Part shown: positions 8,223-16,309 of the stretch, in pieces
Layout: each line of letters opens with the position of its first letter
How positions within the stretch are numbered: the first letter of the stretch is position 1
Source: Paracoccaceae bacterium
GTDB lineage: Bacteria > Pseudomonadota > Alphaproteobacteria > Rhodobacterales > Rhodobacteraceae
DNA length: 23,087 bases
Assembly (NCBI GenBank): GCA_027069385.1
Contig: JALXER010000115.1
Location: forward strand, 1-23,087
Direction of reading: 5' to 3'
Made by a program: the position numbers and the translations under genes
The notes under the pieces: model-generated
What the model was told of the DNA's origin: nothing
The model's input: only the letters and a program-made list of their open reading frames with translations
The model's database searches: none

Positions 8223-9313
8223 GCGGCACCCCCTTTCCTGAGGCTGAAGAACAATCGTTCAACCGGCACCCGAACCAGGTTTTCCAGCGAACCGGTAAAC
8301 ATGATCACCAGGGCCTGAATAACCAGAATCATCTCGGGCGGAATGCCCATGGCAAAGGACAACTCGCCGCCGCCCTGATACAGAATGCCGAACAGAAATG
8401 CTGCCAGCACCACCCCGACCGGATGGGAACGCCCCATCAGGGCCACGGCAATGCCCACAAACCCCGCGCCCAGTACCGAATCAAGCACCAGATGGCGGGC
8501 TTGCCCCTGCACGGTATTCACCGCCATCAGACCGGCCAGCGCCCCCGAAATCAACATGGCCACCATGATGATTTTCACCGGAGAGATGCCGGCATACACC
8601 GCCGCATCCTCGGAATGGCCAAAGGCGCGAATCGCATAGCCGATGCGGGTTTTCCAGATCAGGAACCACACAAATACCGCCGCCAGCAGGGCAATCAGAA
8701 TGCTGATATTGGCCGGCGAATGCTTGTCAAAGCTGACACCGATCACCGCGAACATGTCGTAAAGCGACGGAATGGCCGCTTCGGGCGGGAAAACCGAGGT
8801 TTCGGGCGCCATGCCCGGGGCTTTCATCGGGCCAACCAGCAAAAAGTTGATCAACGCCGAGCCGATCAGGTTGAACATAATCGTGGTGATCACGATATGG
8901 GAGCCGCGTTTGGCCTGCAAATAGGCCGGAATCGCCGCCCATGCCGCGCCGAACACCATGGCCGCCAGCGAGGCCACCAGCAGCGCGATGGTCCAGTGTG
9001 GCCAGGGCACCGCCAGCAGCACCAGCGCCACGCCGACGCCGCCAAGTCCGGCCTGCCCCTCGCCACCGATATTGAACAGCCGCGCGTGAAAAGCCACGGC
9101 AACCGCCAGACCGGTAAAGATAAAGTTGGTGGTGTAATAAATGGTATAGCCGATGCCGAATTTGCCAAAGGCCCCCTGAATCATCACCTTGACCGCCTCT
9201 ATCGGGCTTTCGCCGATGATTGCGACCACCAGCCCCGAAATCAGCAGGGCCAGCAGCAGGTTAAGCAGCGGGATCAACCCGATATCGACCCATTTAGGTA
9301 TTGCGTTATTCAT
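8219..9313 (-). CDS. Nucleoside ABC transporter permease (YufP/NupB-like)
   Basis: A 364 aa permease of the BPD_transp_2 group, partner of the 7167-8222 product. Seen: an N-terminal helix (LIPLLNLLLALLISGLVVAI), the family motif FNIGGEGQAGLGGVGVAL near 93-110, several further helices, and the coupling loop IGYAIRAFGHSEDAAVYAGISP that contacts the ATPase. It ends with a basic RVPVERLFFSLRKGG tail. Its gene begins with an ATGA overlap of the ATPase gene stop (9310-9313). The two permeases share the inward coupling motif but otherwise differ, as is normal for this importer class. The call of nucleoside transport follows from family and operon context. Confidence 0.93.
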   Translation of the reverse strand: MNNAIPKWVDIGLIPLLNLLLALLISGLVVAIIGESPIEAVKVMIQGAFGKFGIGYTIYYTTNFIFTGLAVAVAFHARLFNIGGEGQAGLGGVGVALVLLAVPWPHWTIALLVASLAAMVFGAAWAAIPAYLQAKRGSHIVITTIMFNLIGSALINFLLVGPMKAPGMAPETSVFPPEAAIPSLYDMFAVIGVSFDKHSPANISILIALLAAVFVWFLIWKTRIGYAIRAFGHSEDAAVYAGISPVKIIMVAMLISGALAGLMAVNTVQGQARHLVLDSVLGAGFVGIAVALMGRSHPVGVVLAAFLFGILYQGGGELSFAMGIPPEMILVIQALVIMFTGSLENLVRVPVERLFFSLRKGGAA

Positions 9314-10893
9314 TGCTGATCCTCCGGATTTACCCCTGCCATCAGCAGACCAAGTTCTTTTTCATCGGTGTTTTCCGGCAAGCGTTCGCCCTGAATCCGG
9401 CCGTCGAACATCACCAGAATCCGGTCGGACAGCGCCTGGATTTCGTCCAGTTCGACCGAGACCAGCAGAATCGCCTTGCCCTGATCGCGCAGATTCACGA
9501 TTTGCTGGTGGATAAATTCGATGGCACCGATATCAACGCCGCGCGTCGGTTGGCCGATCAGCAACACATCGGGGTTGCTTTCGATCTCGCGGGCCAGCAC
9601 AATTTTTTGCTGGTTGCCGCCAGAAAACGAAGAGGCAATAAGCTGCGGGTTGGGCGGGCGAATGTCGAACCGCTCCATCTTGCCGCGTGCATCGTCGAGC
9701 ATGGCGCCCTGATCGGCAAAGCCGAATTTTTTCGAGTATTTGGGCAGGTTGTGATAGCCAAGCGCGGTATTTTCCCACGTTTTGAACGGCATCACCAGAC
9801 CGCGTTTGTGCCGGTCTTCGGGCACATGGGCAATGCCGCGCTCGCGCCGGTGGCCCGCATTGGCCTTGACCGACAGGTCGATCGGCTCTCCTCCCATCAG
9901 GATTTCACCGCCCGATGCCGGATGAATACCGCCCAGCACCTCCAGCAGTTCCGACTGGCCGTTACCGGCCACCCCGGCAATGCCCAGAATCTCGCCGCGT
10001 TTGATCGACATGGAAACGGATTTCAGCCGCTCGACCCCGAAGCTGTCCTTGACGCACAGATCCTTGATTTCCATCACGGTTTCGCCCACTTGTGCAGGCG
10101 GTTTGTTTACCTCGAGCATCACCCGACGCCCGACCATGGCCTCGGCCAGATCGGCGGGGCTGGTGGTGCTGGTTTCGATGGTCGCGGTCATCTGGCCGCG
10201 CCGCATGACCGAAACACTGTCGGTAACATCCATGATCTCGCGCAGCTTGTGGGTGATCAGCACAATGGTTTTGCCCTGATCCTTGAGGTTGCGCAAAATG
10301 CGGAACAGGTGGTCGGCCTCGGCGGGGGTCAGCACCCCGGTGGGTTCGTCCAGAATCAGGATTTCGGCCTGTCGATACAGGGCTTTCAGGATTTCGACCC
10401 GTTGCTGGAAGCCCACCGAGATATCCTCGATCACCGCATCCGGATCCACATCCAGTTCGTATTCTTCGGCCAGCCGCTTCAGCTCTCCGCGCGCCTTGGC
10501 AAGGCTGGGTTTGAGCAGGGCGCCGCTTTCGGCACCAAGCACCACGTTTTCCAGTACGGTAAAGTTTTCGACCAGCATAAAATGCTGGTGGACCATGCCG
10601 ATACCCGCCGCAATCGCGTCGTGGCTATCGGTGATCTCGGTCGGGACACCGTTAATTTTGATGCTGCCCGAATCGGCTTTGTAAAATCCGTACAGGATCG
10701 ACATGAGGGTCGATTTACCCGCGCCGTTTTCACCGACAATGCCGTGAATCGCGCCTTTGGCAACCGTCATGGAAATATCTTTATTGGCCTGCACCGGGCC
10801 AAATGCTTTGCTGATCCCCATCAGTTCGATGGCGGGCGGAACAGGGGCGGACGCCGGCGCCCGCCCCTGATTTGTCTCTGTCACCGTTGACAT
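9310..10893 (-). CDS. Nucleoside ABC transporter ATPase, two nucleotide-binding domains
   Basis: A 527 aa cytoplasmic ATPase with two fused ABC domains, as in sugar and nucleoside importers of the YufO/NupA type. Domain 1: Walker A GENGAGKST at 54-62, a degenerate signature (SVGFQQRVEIL) and Walker B LILDEPTGVLTP. Domain 2: degenerate Walker A (GVAGNGQSELL), canonical signature SGGNQQKIVLARE and a Walker B variant LLIGQPTRGVD. The degenerate P-loop in the second half and the QPTRG motif are usual for this family and not a defect. A 20-residue Ala/Pro-rich N-terminal extension precedes the first domain. The gene starts 9 bp after the binding-protein stop and overlaps the first permease by 4 bp. 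Confidence 0.95.
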   Translation of the reverse strand: MSTVTETNQGRAPASAPVPPAIELMGISKAFGPVQANKDISMTVAKGAIHGIVGENGAGKSTLMSILYGFYKADSGSIKINGVPTEITDSHDAIAAGIGMVHQHFMLVENFTVLENVVLGAESGALLKPSLAKARGELKRLAEEYELDVDPDAVIEDISVGFQQRVEILKALYRQAEILILDEPTGVLTPAEADHLFRILRNLKDQGKTIVLITHKLREIMDVTDSVSVMRRGQMTATIETSTTSPADLAEAMVGRRVMLEVNKPPAQVGETVMEIKDLCVKDSFGVERLKSVSMSIKRGEILGIAGVAGNGQSELLEVLGGIHPASGGEILMGGEPIDLSVKANAGHRRERGIAHVPEDRHKRGLVMPFKTWENTALGYHNLPKYSKKFGFADQGAMLDDARGKMERFDIRPPNPQLIASSFSGGNQQKIVLAREIESNPDVLLIGQPTRGVDIGAIEFIHQQIVNLRDQGKAILLVSVELDEIQALSDRILVMFDGRIQGERLPENTDEKELGLLMAGVNPEDQQ

Positions 10894-10902
10894 TTCCGGC
10901 CC

Positions 10903-11901
10903 TTATTCTTCGGGGCAGGTGTTGTCGGACATATAGTCGTGCACCATGATGTCACCGGAAATGATACCGGCGCGCGCCGCTTCGACGGCTGCCTTCATTT
11001 CGTCGGTGATCAGGTCTTCGTTGTATTCATCCAACGCATAGCCCACACCGTCTTCGGCAAGGCCAAGTACCTGAATACCCGGAGTAAAGGTGCCGTTGTT
11101 GACGTCCGAAAACGCATTGTAAACCGCAACATCAACCCGTTTCATCATAGAGGTCAGCATGTTGCCAGGGTGCAGATAGTTCTGGTCAGCATCAACGCCG
11201 ATTCCCAGAATGTCCGCATCGGCCGCAGCCTGCAATACGCCCAGACCGGTAGAGCCGGCAGCCGCAAACACAACGTCCGAACCCGCATCAATCTGCGCCA
11301 TGGTCAGTTCGCCGCCCTTCACCGGGTTGTTCCATGCGGAACCGTCGGTGCCGGTCATGTTCTGGATAAAGCCGATATCGGGGTTCACCGAACGCGCACC
11401 CTGCACATACCCGCAAGAGAATTTGCGGATCAGCGGAATGTCCATGCCACCTACAAAGCTGACGGTGCCGGTTTTCGAAGCCATCGCGGCCAGAATACCC
11501 ACCAGATAGGAGCCTTCATGCTCGGAGAAAACCACCGAACGCACGTTGGGCTGATCAACAACCATGTCGATGATCACAAAGTTGGTGTCGGGGAATTCCT
11601 GCGCAACCGTGTTCATGGCGGTAGCGTTCGAAAAGCCTGCAACCACAACCGGGTTGGCACCCTGCTGGGCAAAGCGACGCAGCGCCTGTTCGCGCTGGGC
11701 ATCCGATTGAAGCTCGAATTCGGCATAGTCGATACCGGTTTCCTCGCGGAAGCGCTCGGCACCCATATAGCTGGATTCGTTGAACGATTTGTCAAACTTG
11801 CCGCCAAGGTCAAAGATAACCGCCGGATTGGCCTGGGCCGATGCCATGCCTGCCGCGCCCACAATTGCAGTAGCAGCGAGTAGAGTCGTAAATAGTTTCA
11901 T
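10903..11901 (-). CDS. bmpA: BMP-family nucleoside-binding protein
   Basis: A 332 aa periplasmic substrate-binding protein of the BMP/Med (PnrA-like) family, which binds purine and other nucleosides for the ABC importer downstream. Seen: a Sec signal peptide (MKLFTTLLAATAIVGAAGMA, cleavage after ASA at about residue 22), the family start IFDLGGKFDKSFNE, the FVGGMDIP block and the IGVDADQNYL ligand-domain motif. No lipobox cysteine is present, so it is soluble in the periplasm, as usual in Gram-negative bacteria. GGGAGAAA precedes the ATG. It is the first gene of the operon; the 147 bp between it and the end of rimI must carry the promoter, but no clear -35/-10 pair was identified. Confidence 0.94.
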   Translation of the reverse strand: MKLFTTLLAATAIVGAAGMASAQANPAVIFDLGGKFDKSFNESSYMGAERFREETGIDYAEFELQSDAQREQALRRFAQQGANPVVVAGFSNATAMNTVAQEFPDTNFVIIDMVVDQPNVRSVVFSEHEGSYLVGILAAMASKTGTVSFVGGMDIPLIRKFSCGYVQGARSVNPDIGFIQNMTGTDGSAWNNPVKGGELTMAQIDAGSDVVFAAAGSTGLGVLQAAADADILGIGVDADQNYLHPGNMLTSMMKRVDVAVYNAFSDVNNGTFTPGIQVLGLAEDGVGYALDEYNEDLITDEMKAAVEAARAGIISGDIMVHDYMSDNTCPEE

Positions 11902-12048
11902 GTATTTCTCCCTTCATGAACTCCGAACCAAACCCCGGACAAAGAGCAGCGCCCGACTGGTTCAAAAACGATAGTTCAGTAAAGCGGCAATTGGGCGCAG
12001 GGGCAATGCTTTTTTAGGGATTTGTTCATATCATTGCCAAAGAAGCGG

Positions 12049-12477
12049 CTAAGCATCCGGTTTTTCAGGCAAATTCAATCGCATGACATGGGCGTCAATT
12101 TTGCTCCCTTCCGGGGTGCGAAAATAGCGCGGGCGATTGCCCACCACAATAAACCCTGTTTTAACATAGAGTTGCATCGCCGCGCGGTTATCGGTGGCAA
12201 CTTCCAGAAATACCTGCGCGGCCCCGCGCGCCGCCAATGCGCGCAAAAGCCGGTTCAGCAATTCCCCGCCCAACCCGGCATTGCGATGGTCGGGATGTAC
12301 TGCGATGGTCAGCACTTCGGCCTCGGGACCGGCACTGCGGCCAATCGCCAACCCGCCGGTCGATTCTATGATAAGCGTATTCGGGTCGGCCTGCATGGCG
12401 GCAAAGGTCGCCACGCTCCACGGGGCGGGAGTGCGGATGCTGGCCGCGTGCAGGGCGGCCATGGCTTCAGGTGTCAT
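12049..12477 (-). CDS. rimI: Ribosomal-protein-alanine acetyltransferase RimI, GNAT family
   Basis: A 142 aa GNAT N-acetyltransferase expected to acetylate the N-terminal alanine of ribosomal protein S18, or other protein N-termini. Seen: motif A with the acetyl-CoA pyrophosphate loop VHPDHRNAGLGGELL (residues about 60-74), motif B FLEVATDNRAAMQLYVKTGF, and a tail RYFRTPEGSKIDAHVM typical of RimI. It overlaps the end of tsaB by 11 bp. TsaB-RimI adjacency is widespread and supports the assignment over a generic GNAT. It is the last gene of the nfuA-tsaB-rimI run. Confidence 0.88.
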   Translation of the reverse strand: MTPEAMAALHAASIRTPAPWSVATFAAMQADPNTLIIESTGGLAIGRSAGPEAEVLTIAVHPDHRNAGLGGELLNRLLRALAARGAAQVFLEVATDNRAAMQLYVKTGFIVVGNRPRYFRTPEGSKIDAHVMRLNLPEKPDA

Positions 12478-12913
12478 CGAGGATCACGACCGGTGGCGTG
12501 CGGGACGGGGCCGCATTGGCCGGACGCAGATAGGCCGGAGCAGGGCGCTCCGTCGGTTCGCCCGTCGCCAGTTGTGCAGATGCCATACGGGCGAGCCGGT
12601 CGATCGGGGTATCAGGGGCGCTGATGCCGATGGCCGGAATGCCCAGCCCCATGGCCAGCCCGCGCGTGGCCGAAACGCCAATGCGGATGCCGGTGAAATT
12701 GCCCGGGCCGGTATTGACCGCAAGCGCGCCCAGATCATCGATGGTTTTGCCAGCCTCGGCCAGCACTTCCTGAATGAGCGGGAAGAGCCGTTCAACCTGC
12801 CCGCGGGTCATCGGCTCGACCTGTTGCGCCAGAATTTCGTCACCGCAAAGCAAAGCGACCGCGCAGAACGCGGCCGTTGTATCGATTGCCAGCAGGGTTT
12901 GCTCAGGCGGCAA
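12467..12913 (-). CDS. tsaB: tRNA threonylcarbamoyladenosine factor TsaB, unusually short
   Basis: A 148 aa ASKHA-fold protein that partners TsaD in making t6A37 of ANN-decoding tRNAs. Seen: the N-terminal LAIDTTAAFCAVALL strand-turn, RGQVERLFPLIQEVL (the TsaD-contact helix region, about 37-51), and AVNTGPGNFTGIRIGVSATRG at about 64-84. After GIPAIGIS (about residue 97) the protein passes directly to a poorly conserved Ala/Pro-rich tail ending PVVILDDT. TsaB proteins are commonly over 200 residues, so roughly the second lobe appears missing. The reading frame is intact with no frameshift seen. The start overlaps nfuA by 11 bp and the end overlaps rimI by 11 bp. The TsaD-contact half is preserved, so it may still work. 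Confidence 0.85.
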   Translation of the reverse strand: MPPEQTLLAIDTTAAFCAVALLCGDEILAQQVEPMTRGQVERLFPLIQEVLAEAGKTIDDLGALAVNTGPGNFTGIRIGVSATRGLAMGLGIPAIGISAPDTPIDRLARMASAQLATGEPTERPAPAYLRPANAAPSRTPPVVILDDT

Positions 12914-13463
12914 TGGCGCGCACCTCTGTCACTTCGGGGATGAAGTGGCGCAGCAGGTTTTCAATGCCCATTTTCAGGGTCTGGGTGGACGAAGGGCAGC
13001 CCGCGCAGGCCCCCTGCATATGCAGGTAAACCACGCCGCGATCAAACCCGTGAAAGGTGATGTCGCCTCCGTCCTGCGCTACGGCAGGGCGTACGCGCGT
13101 ATCCAGCAATTCCTTGATCTGGGCGATGATTTCCTCGTTTTCGCCATCGCCGATGGCGTGGCCGACCGTGCCGCTTTCATCCGACATCACCGGTTCGCCG
13201 GACTGGTAATGCTCCATGATCGCGCCAAGAATGGCCGGTTTGATATGGGCCCAGTCAACCGCGTCATCCTTGGTGACCGTCACAAAATCGGGCCCGAAAA
13301 ACACGCCCAGAACGCCGTCAACATCAAAGACCCGCAGCGCCAGCGGCGAGGTCGAAGCGGCCTCGGCATTGGGAAAATCGGCCGTGCCAACCGGCATGAC
13401 CGCCTGACCGGGCAGAAATTTCAGCGTGGCGGGATTCGGGGTGGATTCGGTTTGGATAAACAT
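12903..13463 (-). CDS. nfuA: NfuA-type iron-sulfur cluster carrier (Nfu N + NifU domains)
   Basis: A 186 aa cytoplasmic scaffold/carrier that delivers [4Fe-4S] clusters to target enzymes. Seen: the Nfu N-terminal domain starting MFIQTESTPNPATLKFLPG and containing LFxVxGVxxVFFGPDFVTVTK-like sequence (FDVDGVLGVFFGPDFVTVTK), then a linker, then the NifU-like domain with RPAVAQDGGDITF and the cluster ligands CAGCPSS (CxxC near residues 152-155). Length and order match the alphaproteobacterial form. It heads a tight unit with tsaB and rimI and is divergent from the phosphatase gene, with 107 bp between starts for both promoters. Confidence 0.94.
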   Translation of the reverse strand: MFIQTESTPNPATLKFLPGQAVMPVGTADFPNAEAASTSPLALRVFDVDGVLGVFFGPDFVTVTKDDAVDWAHIKPAILGAIMEHYQSGEPVMSDESGTVGHAIGDGENEEIIAQIKELLDTRVRPAVAQDGGDITFHGFDRGVVYLHMQGACAGCPSSTQTLKMGIENLLRHFIPEVTEVRAIAA

Positions 13464-13570
13464 TGCGGTGCCTTTGCTTGGAGTCGGATTTTATATGGCG
13501 GTCCTGACCAAATAAGTCAAGATAAGAGACATGCTTGCCATTTGCTGCCGAAATGCCTAATGGCAGGGGC

Positions 13571-14137
13571 ATGATTATCGAGAAACCTTTTTTCTATCTG
13601 CGGCACGGCCAGACCGATTATAACCGGCAGGGGCGTTATCAGGGCAGTCTGGATATTGCGCTGAACGAGACCGGTATCGCGCAGGCCCATAGCGCCCTTT
13701 CGGCCCTGCAGGATTGCCCCGCAACCCATATCTATTGCAGCCCGCTGCAACGTGCCCGCCAGACCGCCGATATTGTCAATCAGAGCCTGAACCTGCCTTT
13801 GATTGAAATCCCCGATCTGCGCGAATGCAATTTTGGCGAGTTGGAAGGGAAGCTTGCCGACGGGGTGGCGCTGTCCGACGCTTGGCGTAGGGGCGAACAA
13901 ACCCCTGCCGGGGCCGAGACATTCGACTCCTTTCGCAGGCGGGTATTTACGGCGCTGAACGGGATACTGGCGCAACAGACCACCCCGCTGATCGTCGCCC
14001 ATGGCGCGGTGTTCTGGCCAATCCACGAAACACTAAACCTTGGTCAACAGGCTACGCTGCCCAATGCGGAACCGGTGAAGGTCTTGCCACCGTCCCAAAC
14101 AGACCCGCACTGGCAAATGCTGCCCCTGAATACCTAG
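13571..14137 (+). CDS. Histidine phosphatase family protein (phosphoglycerate-mutase fold)
   Basis: A 188 aa enzyme of the RHG histidine phosphatase superfamily. Seen: YLRHGQTDYNRQGRYQG near residues 9-25 with the phosphorylated histidine, the SPLQRARQTA arginine motif, the proton-donor region RECNFGELEG, and the second catalytic histidine in IVAHGAVFW. The family hydrolyses phosphomonoesters; members annotated as phosphoglycerate mutase, alpha-ribazole phosphatase or sugar phosphatase cannot be separated on these motifs. The ATG at 13571 follows GGCAGGGG; an in-frame ATG at 13535 would add twelve non-family residues. Its stop codon abuts the repeat block starting at 14138. Confidence 0.9.
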   Translation: MIIEKPFFYLRHGQTDYNRQGRYQGSLDIALNETGIAQAHSALSALQDCPATHIYCSPLQRARQTADIVNQSLNLPLIEIPDLRECNFGELEGKLADGVALSDAWRRGEQTPAGAETFDSFRRRVFTALNGILAQQTTPLIVAHGAVFWPIHETLNLGQQATLPNAEPVKVLPPSQTDPHWQMLPLNT

Positions 14138-14400
14138 GCGCTCCCGCAGTCCAGCCCTGTGTTTGGCAAGCCAAACACAAGGCTTCCCTTTGGGCCGGGC
14201 CGACCTTCGGTCGGCCCCGGGGGCCAGCCCCCGTACCCCCGTCACATGCGTGAGGCGACACAGACTTCCATTTTTCATAAATACTTTCAGGGGGGAATTG
14301 CCCGGCACGGGCAAGGGGGGCGTGAACGCCCCCGCATGGGGCTTGCCCCATGCCCGGTTGATGAGGGGGGCCGCTTGCGGCTCCCCGAAGATACCGGAGG
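14138..14400. repeat. Hairpin-rich intergenic repeat, copy 1
   Basis: Begins directly after the phosphatase stop codon. Its first 65 bp (14138-14202) are nearly identical, two differences by eye, to 21670-21734 downstream of parC. The block includes a palindrome tgtgtttggc-aa-gccaaacaca and then gggccgacc/ggtcggccc (14197-14217, 3-base loop). Positions 14263-14296 match the reverse complement of 21785-21818 at about 28 of 34 positions. Further small GC dyads (cccgg/ccggg, gggcg/cgccc, atggggc/gccccat) fill the rest up to the 3' end of the dehydrogenase gene. No coding sequence is supported. It probably also serves as a bidirectional terminator between convergent genes. Confidence 0.7.
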
Positions 14401-14401
14401 C

Positions 14402-15277
14402 CTAGCGGGTCGGGACGGGTTCGTCTCCGCGATAGTCATAAAACCCGCGTTTGGTTTTGCGGCCCAGCCAGCCGGCCTCGACATATTTCACCAGTAACGG
14501 ACAGGGCCTGTATTTGGTATCGGCAAGCCCCTCGTGCAGCACGTTCATAATGGCCAGACAGGTGTCCAGCCCGATAAAATCGGCCAACGCAAGCGGGCCC
14601 ATCGGGTGATTGGCCCCCAGCCTTAACGATGTATCGATGCTTTGCACGGTCCCGACGCCTTCGTACAGCGTATACACCGCTTCGTTGATCATCGGCATCA
14701 GGATGCGGTTCACAATAAACGCCGGAAAATCCTCGGCGCTGGTAGAGGTTTTGCCAAGCCGTTCGACCACGCGCGCCAGCGCCTTATAGGTCGGCTCGTC
14801 CGTTGCAATGCCGCGAATGAGTTCGACCAGTTGCATCACCGGAACCGGATTCATGAAGTGCAGCCCCATAAATTTTTCGGGCCGGTCCGTGGCCGCGGCC
14901 AGACGGGTGATGGAAATGGACGAGGTATTCGATGTCAGAATCGTATCCGGCCCCAGATGCGGTGCGAGATCGGCAAAAATCTGGTGCTTGATCTTTTCGA
15001 CTTCGGTGGCGGCCTCGATGATCAGGTCACATGACCCGACGGTGGCAAGATCAGGGGCGCGGGTAATACGGGCCAGCGCGTTTGCCTTGTCGGTTTCGGC
15101 CAGTTTCCCCTTGGCGATTTGCCGGTCCATGTTGCCGGATATTTTGGCAATGGCGGCATCGACCGCCTCGGGCGAAATGTCGTATAGTTGCACATCAAAG
15201 CCAGATGCTGCAAAGACATGGGCAATCCCGTTGCCCATTTGCCCGGCGCCGATTACGCCTACCGATTTGAGTTCCAT
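14402..15277 (-). CDS. hbd: 3-hydroxybutyryl-CoA dehydrogenase
   Basis: A 291 aa NAD(P)-dependent dehydrogenase interconverting 3-hydroxybutyryl-CoA and acetoacetyl-CoA, in short-chain beta-oxidation, the ethylmalonyl-CoA route or polyhydroxybutyrate metabolism. Seen: Rossmann motif GVIGAGQMGNGIA at 6-18, the substrate-binding SNTSSISI, the catalytic histidine in GLHFMNPVPVMQLVE, and the C-terminal dimer domain with NHPMGPLALADFIGLDT and GRKTKRGFYDY. The start at 15277 is chosen because VGVIGAG follows at once; an ATG at 15310 adds eleven residues outside the family pattern. It lies 102 bp after etfA with a strong hairpin in between, so it may be expressed at a lower level from the same transcript. 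Confidence 0.94.
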   Translation of the reverse strand: MELKSVGVIGAGQMGNGIAHVFAASGFDVQLYDISPEAVDAAIAKISGNMDRQIAKGKLAETDKANALARITRAPDLATVGSCDLIIEAATEVEKIKHQIFADLAPHLGPDTILTSNTSSISITRLAAATDRPEKFMGLHFMNPVPVMQLVELIRGIATDEPTYKALARVVERLGKTSTSAEDFPAFIVNRILMPMINEAVYTLYEGVGTVQSIDTSLRLGANHPMGPLALADFIGLDTCLAIMNVLHEGLADTKYRPCPLLVKYVEAGWLGRKTKRGFYDYRGDEPVPTR

Positions 15278-15344
15278 CACTGTTTTCCCAGTTGTTTCGA
15301 GTGCTTGCAAGGCCGATCAGCCCTGCCAACGCCTCGGTAAATGC

Positions 15345-15373
15345 CAACGGCCCGCCGGATTGGCGGGCCGTTG
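15345..15373 (-). terminator. Stem-loop between etfA and hbd
   Basis: A perfect 12 bp GC-rich stem (caacggcccgcc / ggcgggccgttg) with a 5-base loop, starting 7 bp after the etfA stop when read on the minus strand. The following sequence (gcatttacc) has only a weak T-tract. It may be a leaky terminator or a processing/stabilising element that sets a lower level of the dehydrogenase relative to EtfBA. Confidence 0.6.
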
Positions 15374-15379
15374 AATAGC

Positions 15380-16309
15380 CTAGCCCAGCGCGTCGTTCAG
15401 CGCCGGAACCGCGTCAAACAAATCGGCAACCAGCCCGTAATCGGCCACCTGAAAGATCGGCGCTTCTTCGTCTTTGTTGATTGCGACAATCACCTTGCTG
15501 TCTTTCATGCCCGCCAGATGCTGGATCGCACCGGAAATGCCAATGGCGATATACAGCTCGGGTGCAACCACTTTGCCGGTCTGGCCAACCTGCCAGTCAT
15601 TGGGAGCAAAGCCGCTATCCACCGCTGCACGCGACGCGCCAACCGCTGCACCCAGTTTGTCGGCCAGTTGCTCGATAATGGCAAAGTTTTCTTCGGAGCC
15701 AACACCGCGCCCGCCCGAAACGATGACCTTGGCCGAGGTCAGTTCGGGCCGGTCGGAGGCCTGAACCTTGTCCTCGACCCACGAAGACAGGCCCGGATCA
15801 CCGGCGGCATCAACGCTGGTCACGCTGGCCGAACCGGTTTCGGCGGCGGCGTCAAAGCCGCTGGTCCGGATAGAAATCACCTTTTTGGCGTCCGCAGATT
15901 GCACGGTTTGCACCGCGTTGCCCGCATAGATCGGGCGCTCGAACGTGTCGGCGGAAACAATGCCGGTCACGTCGGAAATCACCATGACATCCAGCAGGGC
16001 CGCAACGCGGGGCAGGATGTTTTTGCCGTTGGACGTGGCCGGCGCAACGATATGGTCAAAGTCCCCCGCCAGCGACACGATCAGATCGGCGATCGGTTCC
16101 GCCAGCCCGTTGCCATAGGCCGCATCATCGGCGCACAGCACCGCGGCCACGCCGTCAAGCTTGGCTGCCGCCGCCGCTGCATCCGCGCAACCGGCGCTGG
16201 CGCACAGTACCGTTACATCCCCCAGCGATTTTGCCGCGGTAACGGCTTTGCCGGTCTGGTCGGCGGACAATTCGCCGCCATTGATTTCCGCAAGTAAAAG
16301 AACAGCCAT
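15380..16309 (-). CDS. etfA: Electron transfer flavoprotein alpha subunit
   Basis: A 309 aa FAD-binding subunit of the EtfAB heterodimer, which takes electrons from acyl-CoA and other dehydrogenases to ETF-ubiquinone oxidoreductase in the membrane. Seen: N-terminal MAVLLLAEINGGELS, the FAD-domain signature SGGRGVGSEENFAIIEQLAD, GASRAAVDSGFAPNDWQVGQTGK, and the closing ISGAIQHLAGMKDSKVIVAINKDEEAPIF block. It overlaps the etfB stop by one base (TGATG). Length is normal for Rhodobacterales. Confidence 0.97.
   Translation of the reverse strand: MAVLLLAEINGGELSADQTGKAVTAAKSLGDVTVLCASAGCADAAAAAAKLDGVAAVLCADDAAYGNGLAEPIADLIVSLAGDFDHIVAPATSNGKNILPRVAALLDVMVISDVTGIVSADTFERPIYAGNAVQTVQSADAKKVISIRTSGFDAAAETGSASVTSVDAAGDPGLSSWVEDKVQASDRPELTSAKVIVSGGRGVGSEENFAIIEQLADKLGAAVGASRAAVDSGFAPNDWQVGQTGKVVAPELYIAIGISGAIQHLAGMKDSKVIVAINKDEEAPIFQVADYGLVADLFDAVPALNDALG

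Noticed and set aside
7931..9319. A 462-codon open frame on the plus strand across the two permease genes
   Set aside because: It is antisense to two well-supported membrane proteins, low in hydrophobic segments and rich in His, Gln, Arg and Asn, which is typical of a shadow frame.
9601..10020. Degenerate second Walker A motif in the ABC ATPase, at first read as damage
   Set aside because: Double-domain sugar and nucleoside importer ATPases normally have one degenerate site, and the signature and Walker B motifs are intact.
9301..10890. A 529-codon open frame on the plus strand, antisense to the ABC ATPase gene
   Set aside because: It mirrors a gene with clear Walker and signature motifs; the translation is His/Gln/Arg-rich without any family pattern, as GC-rich antisense frames commonly are.
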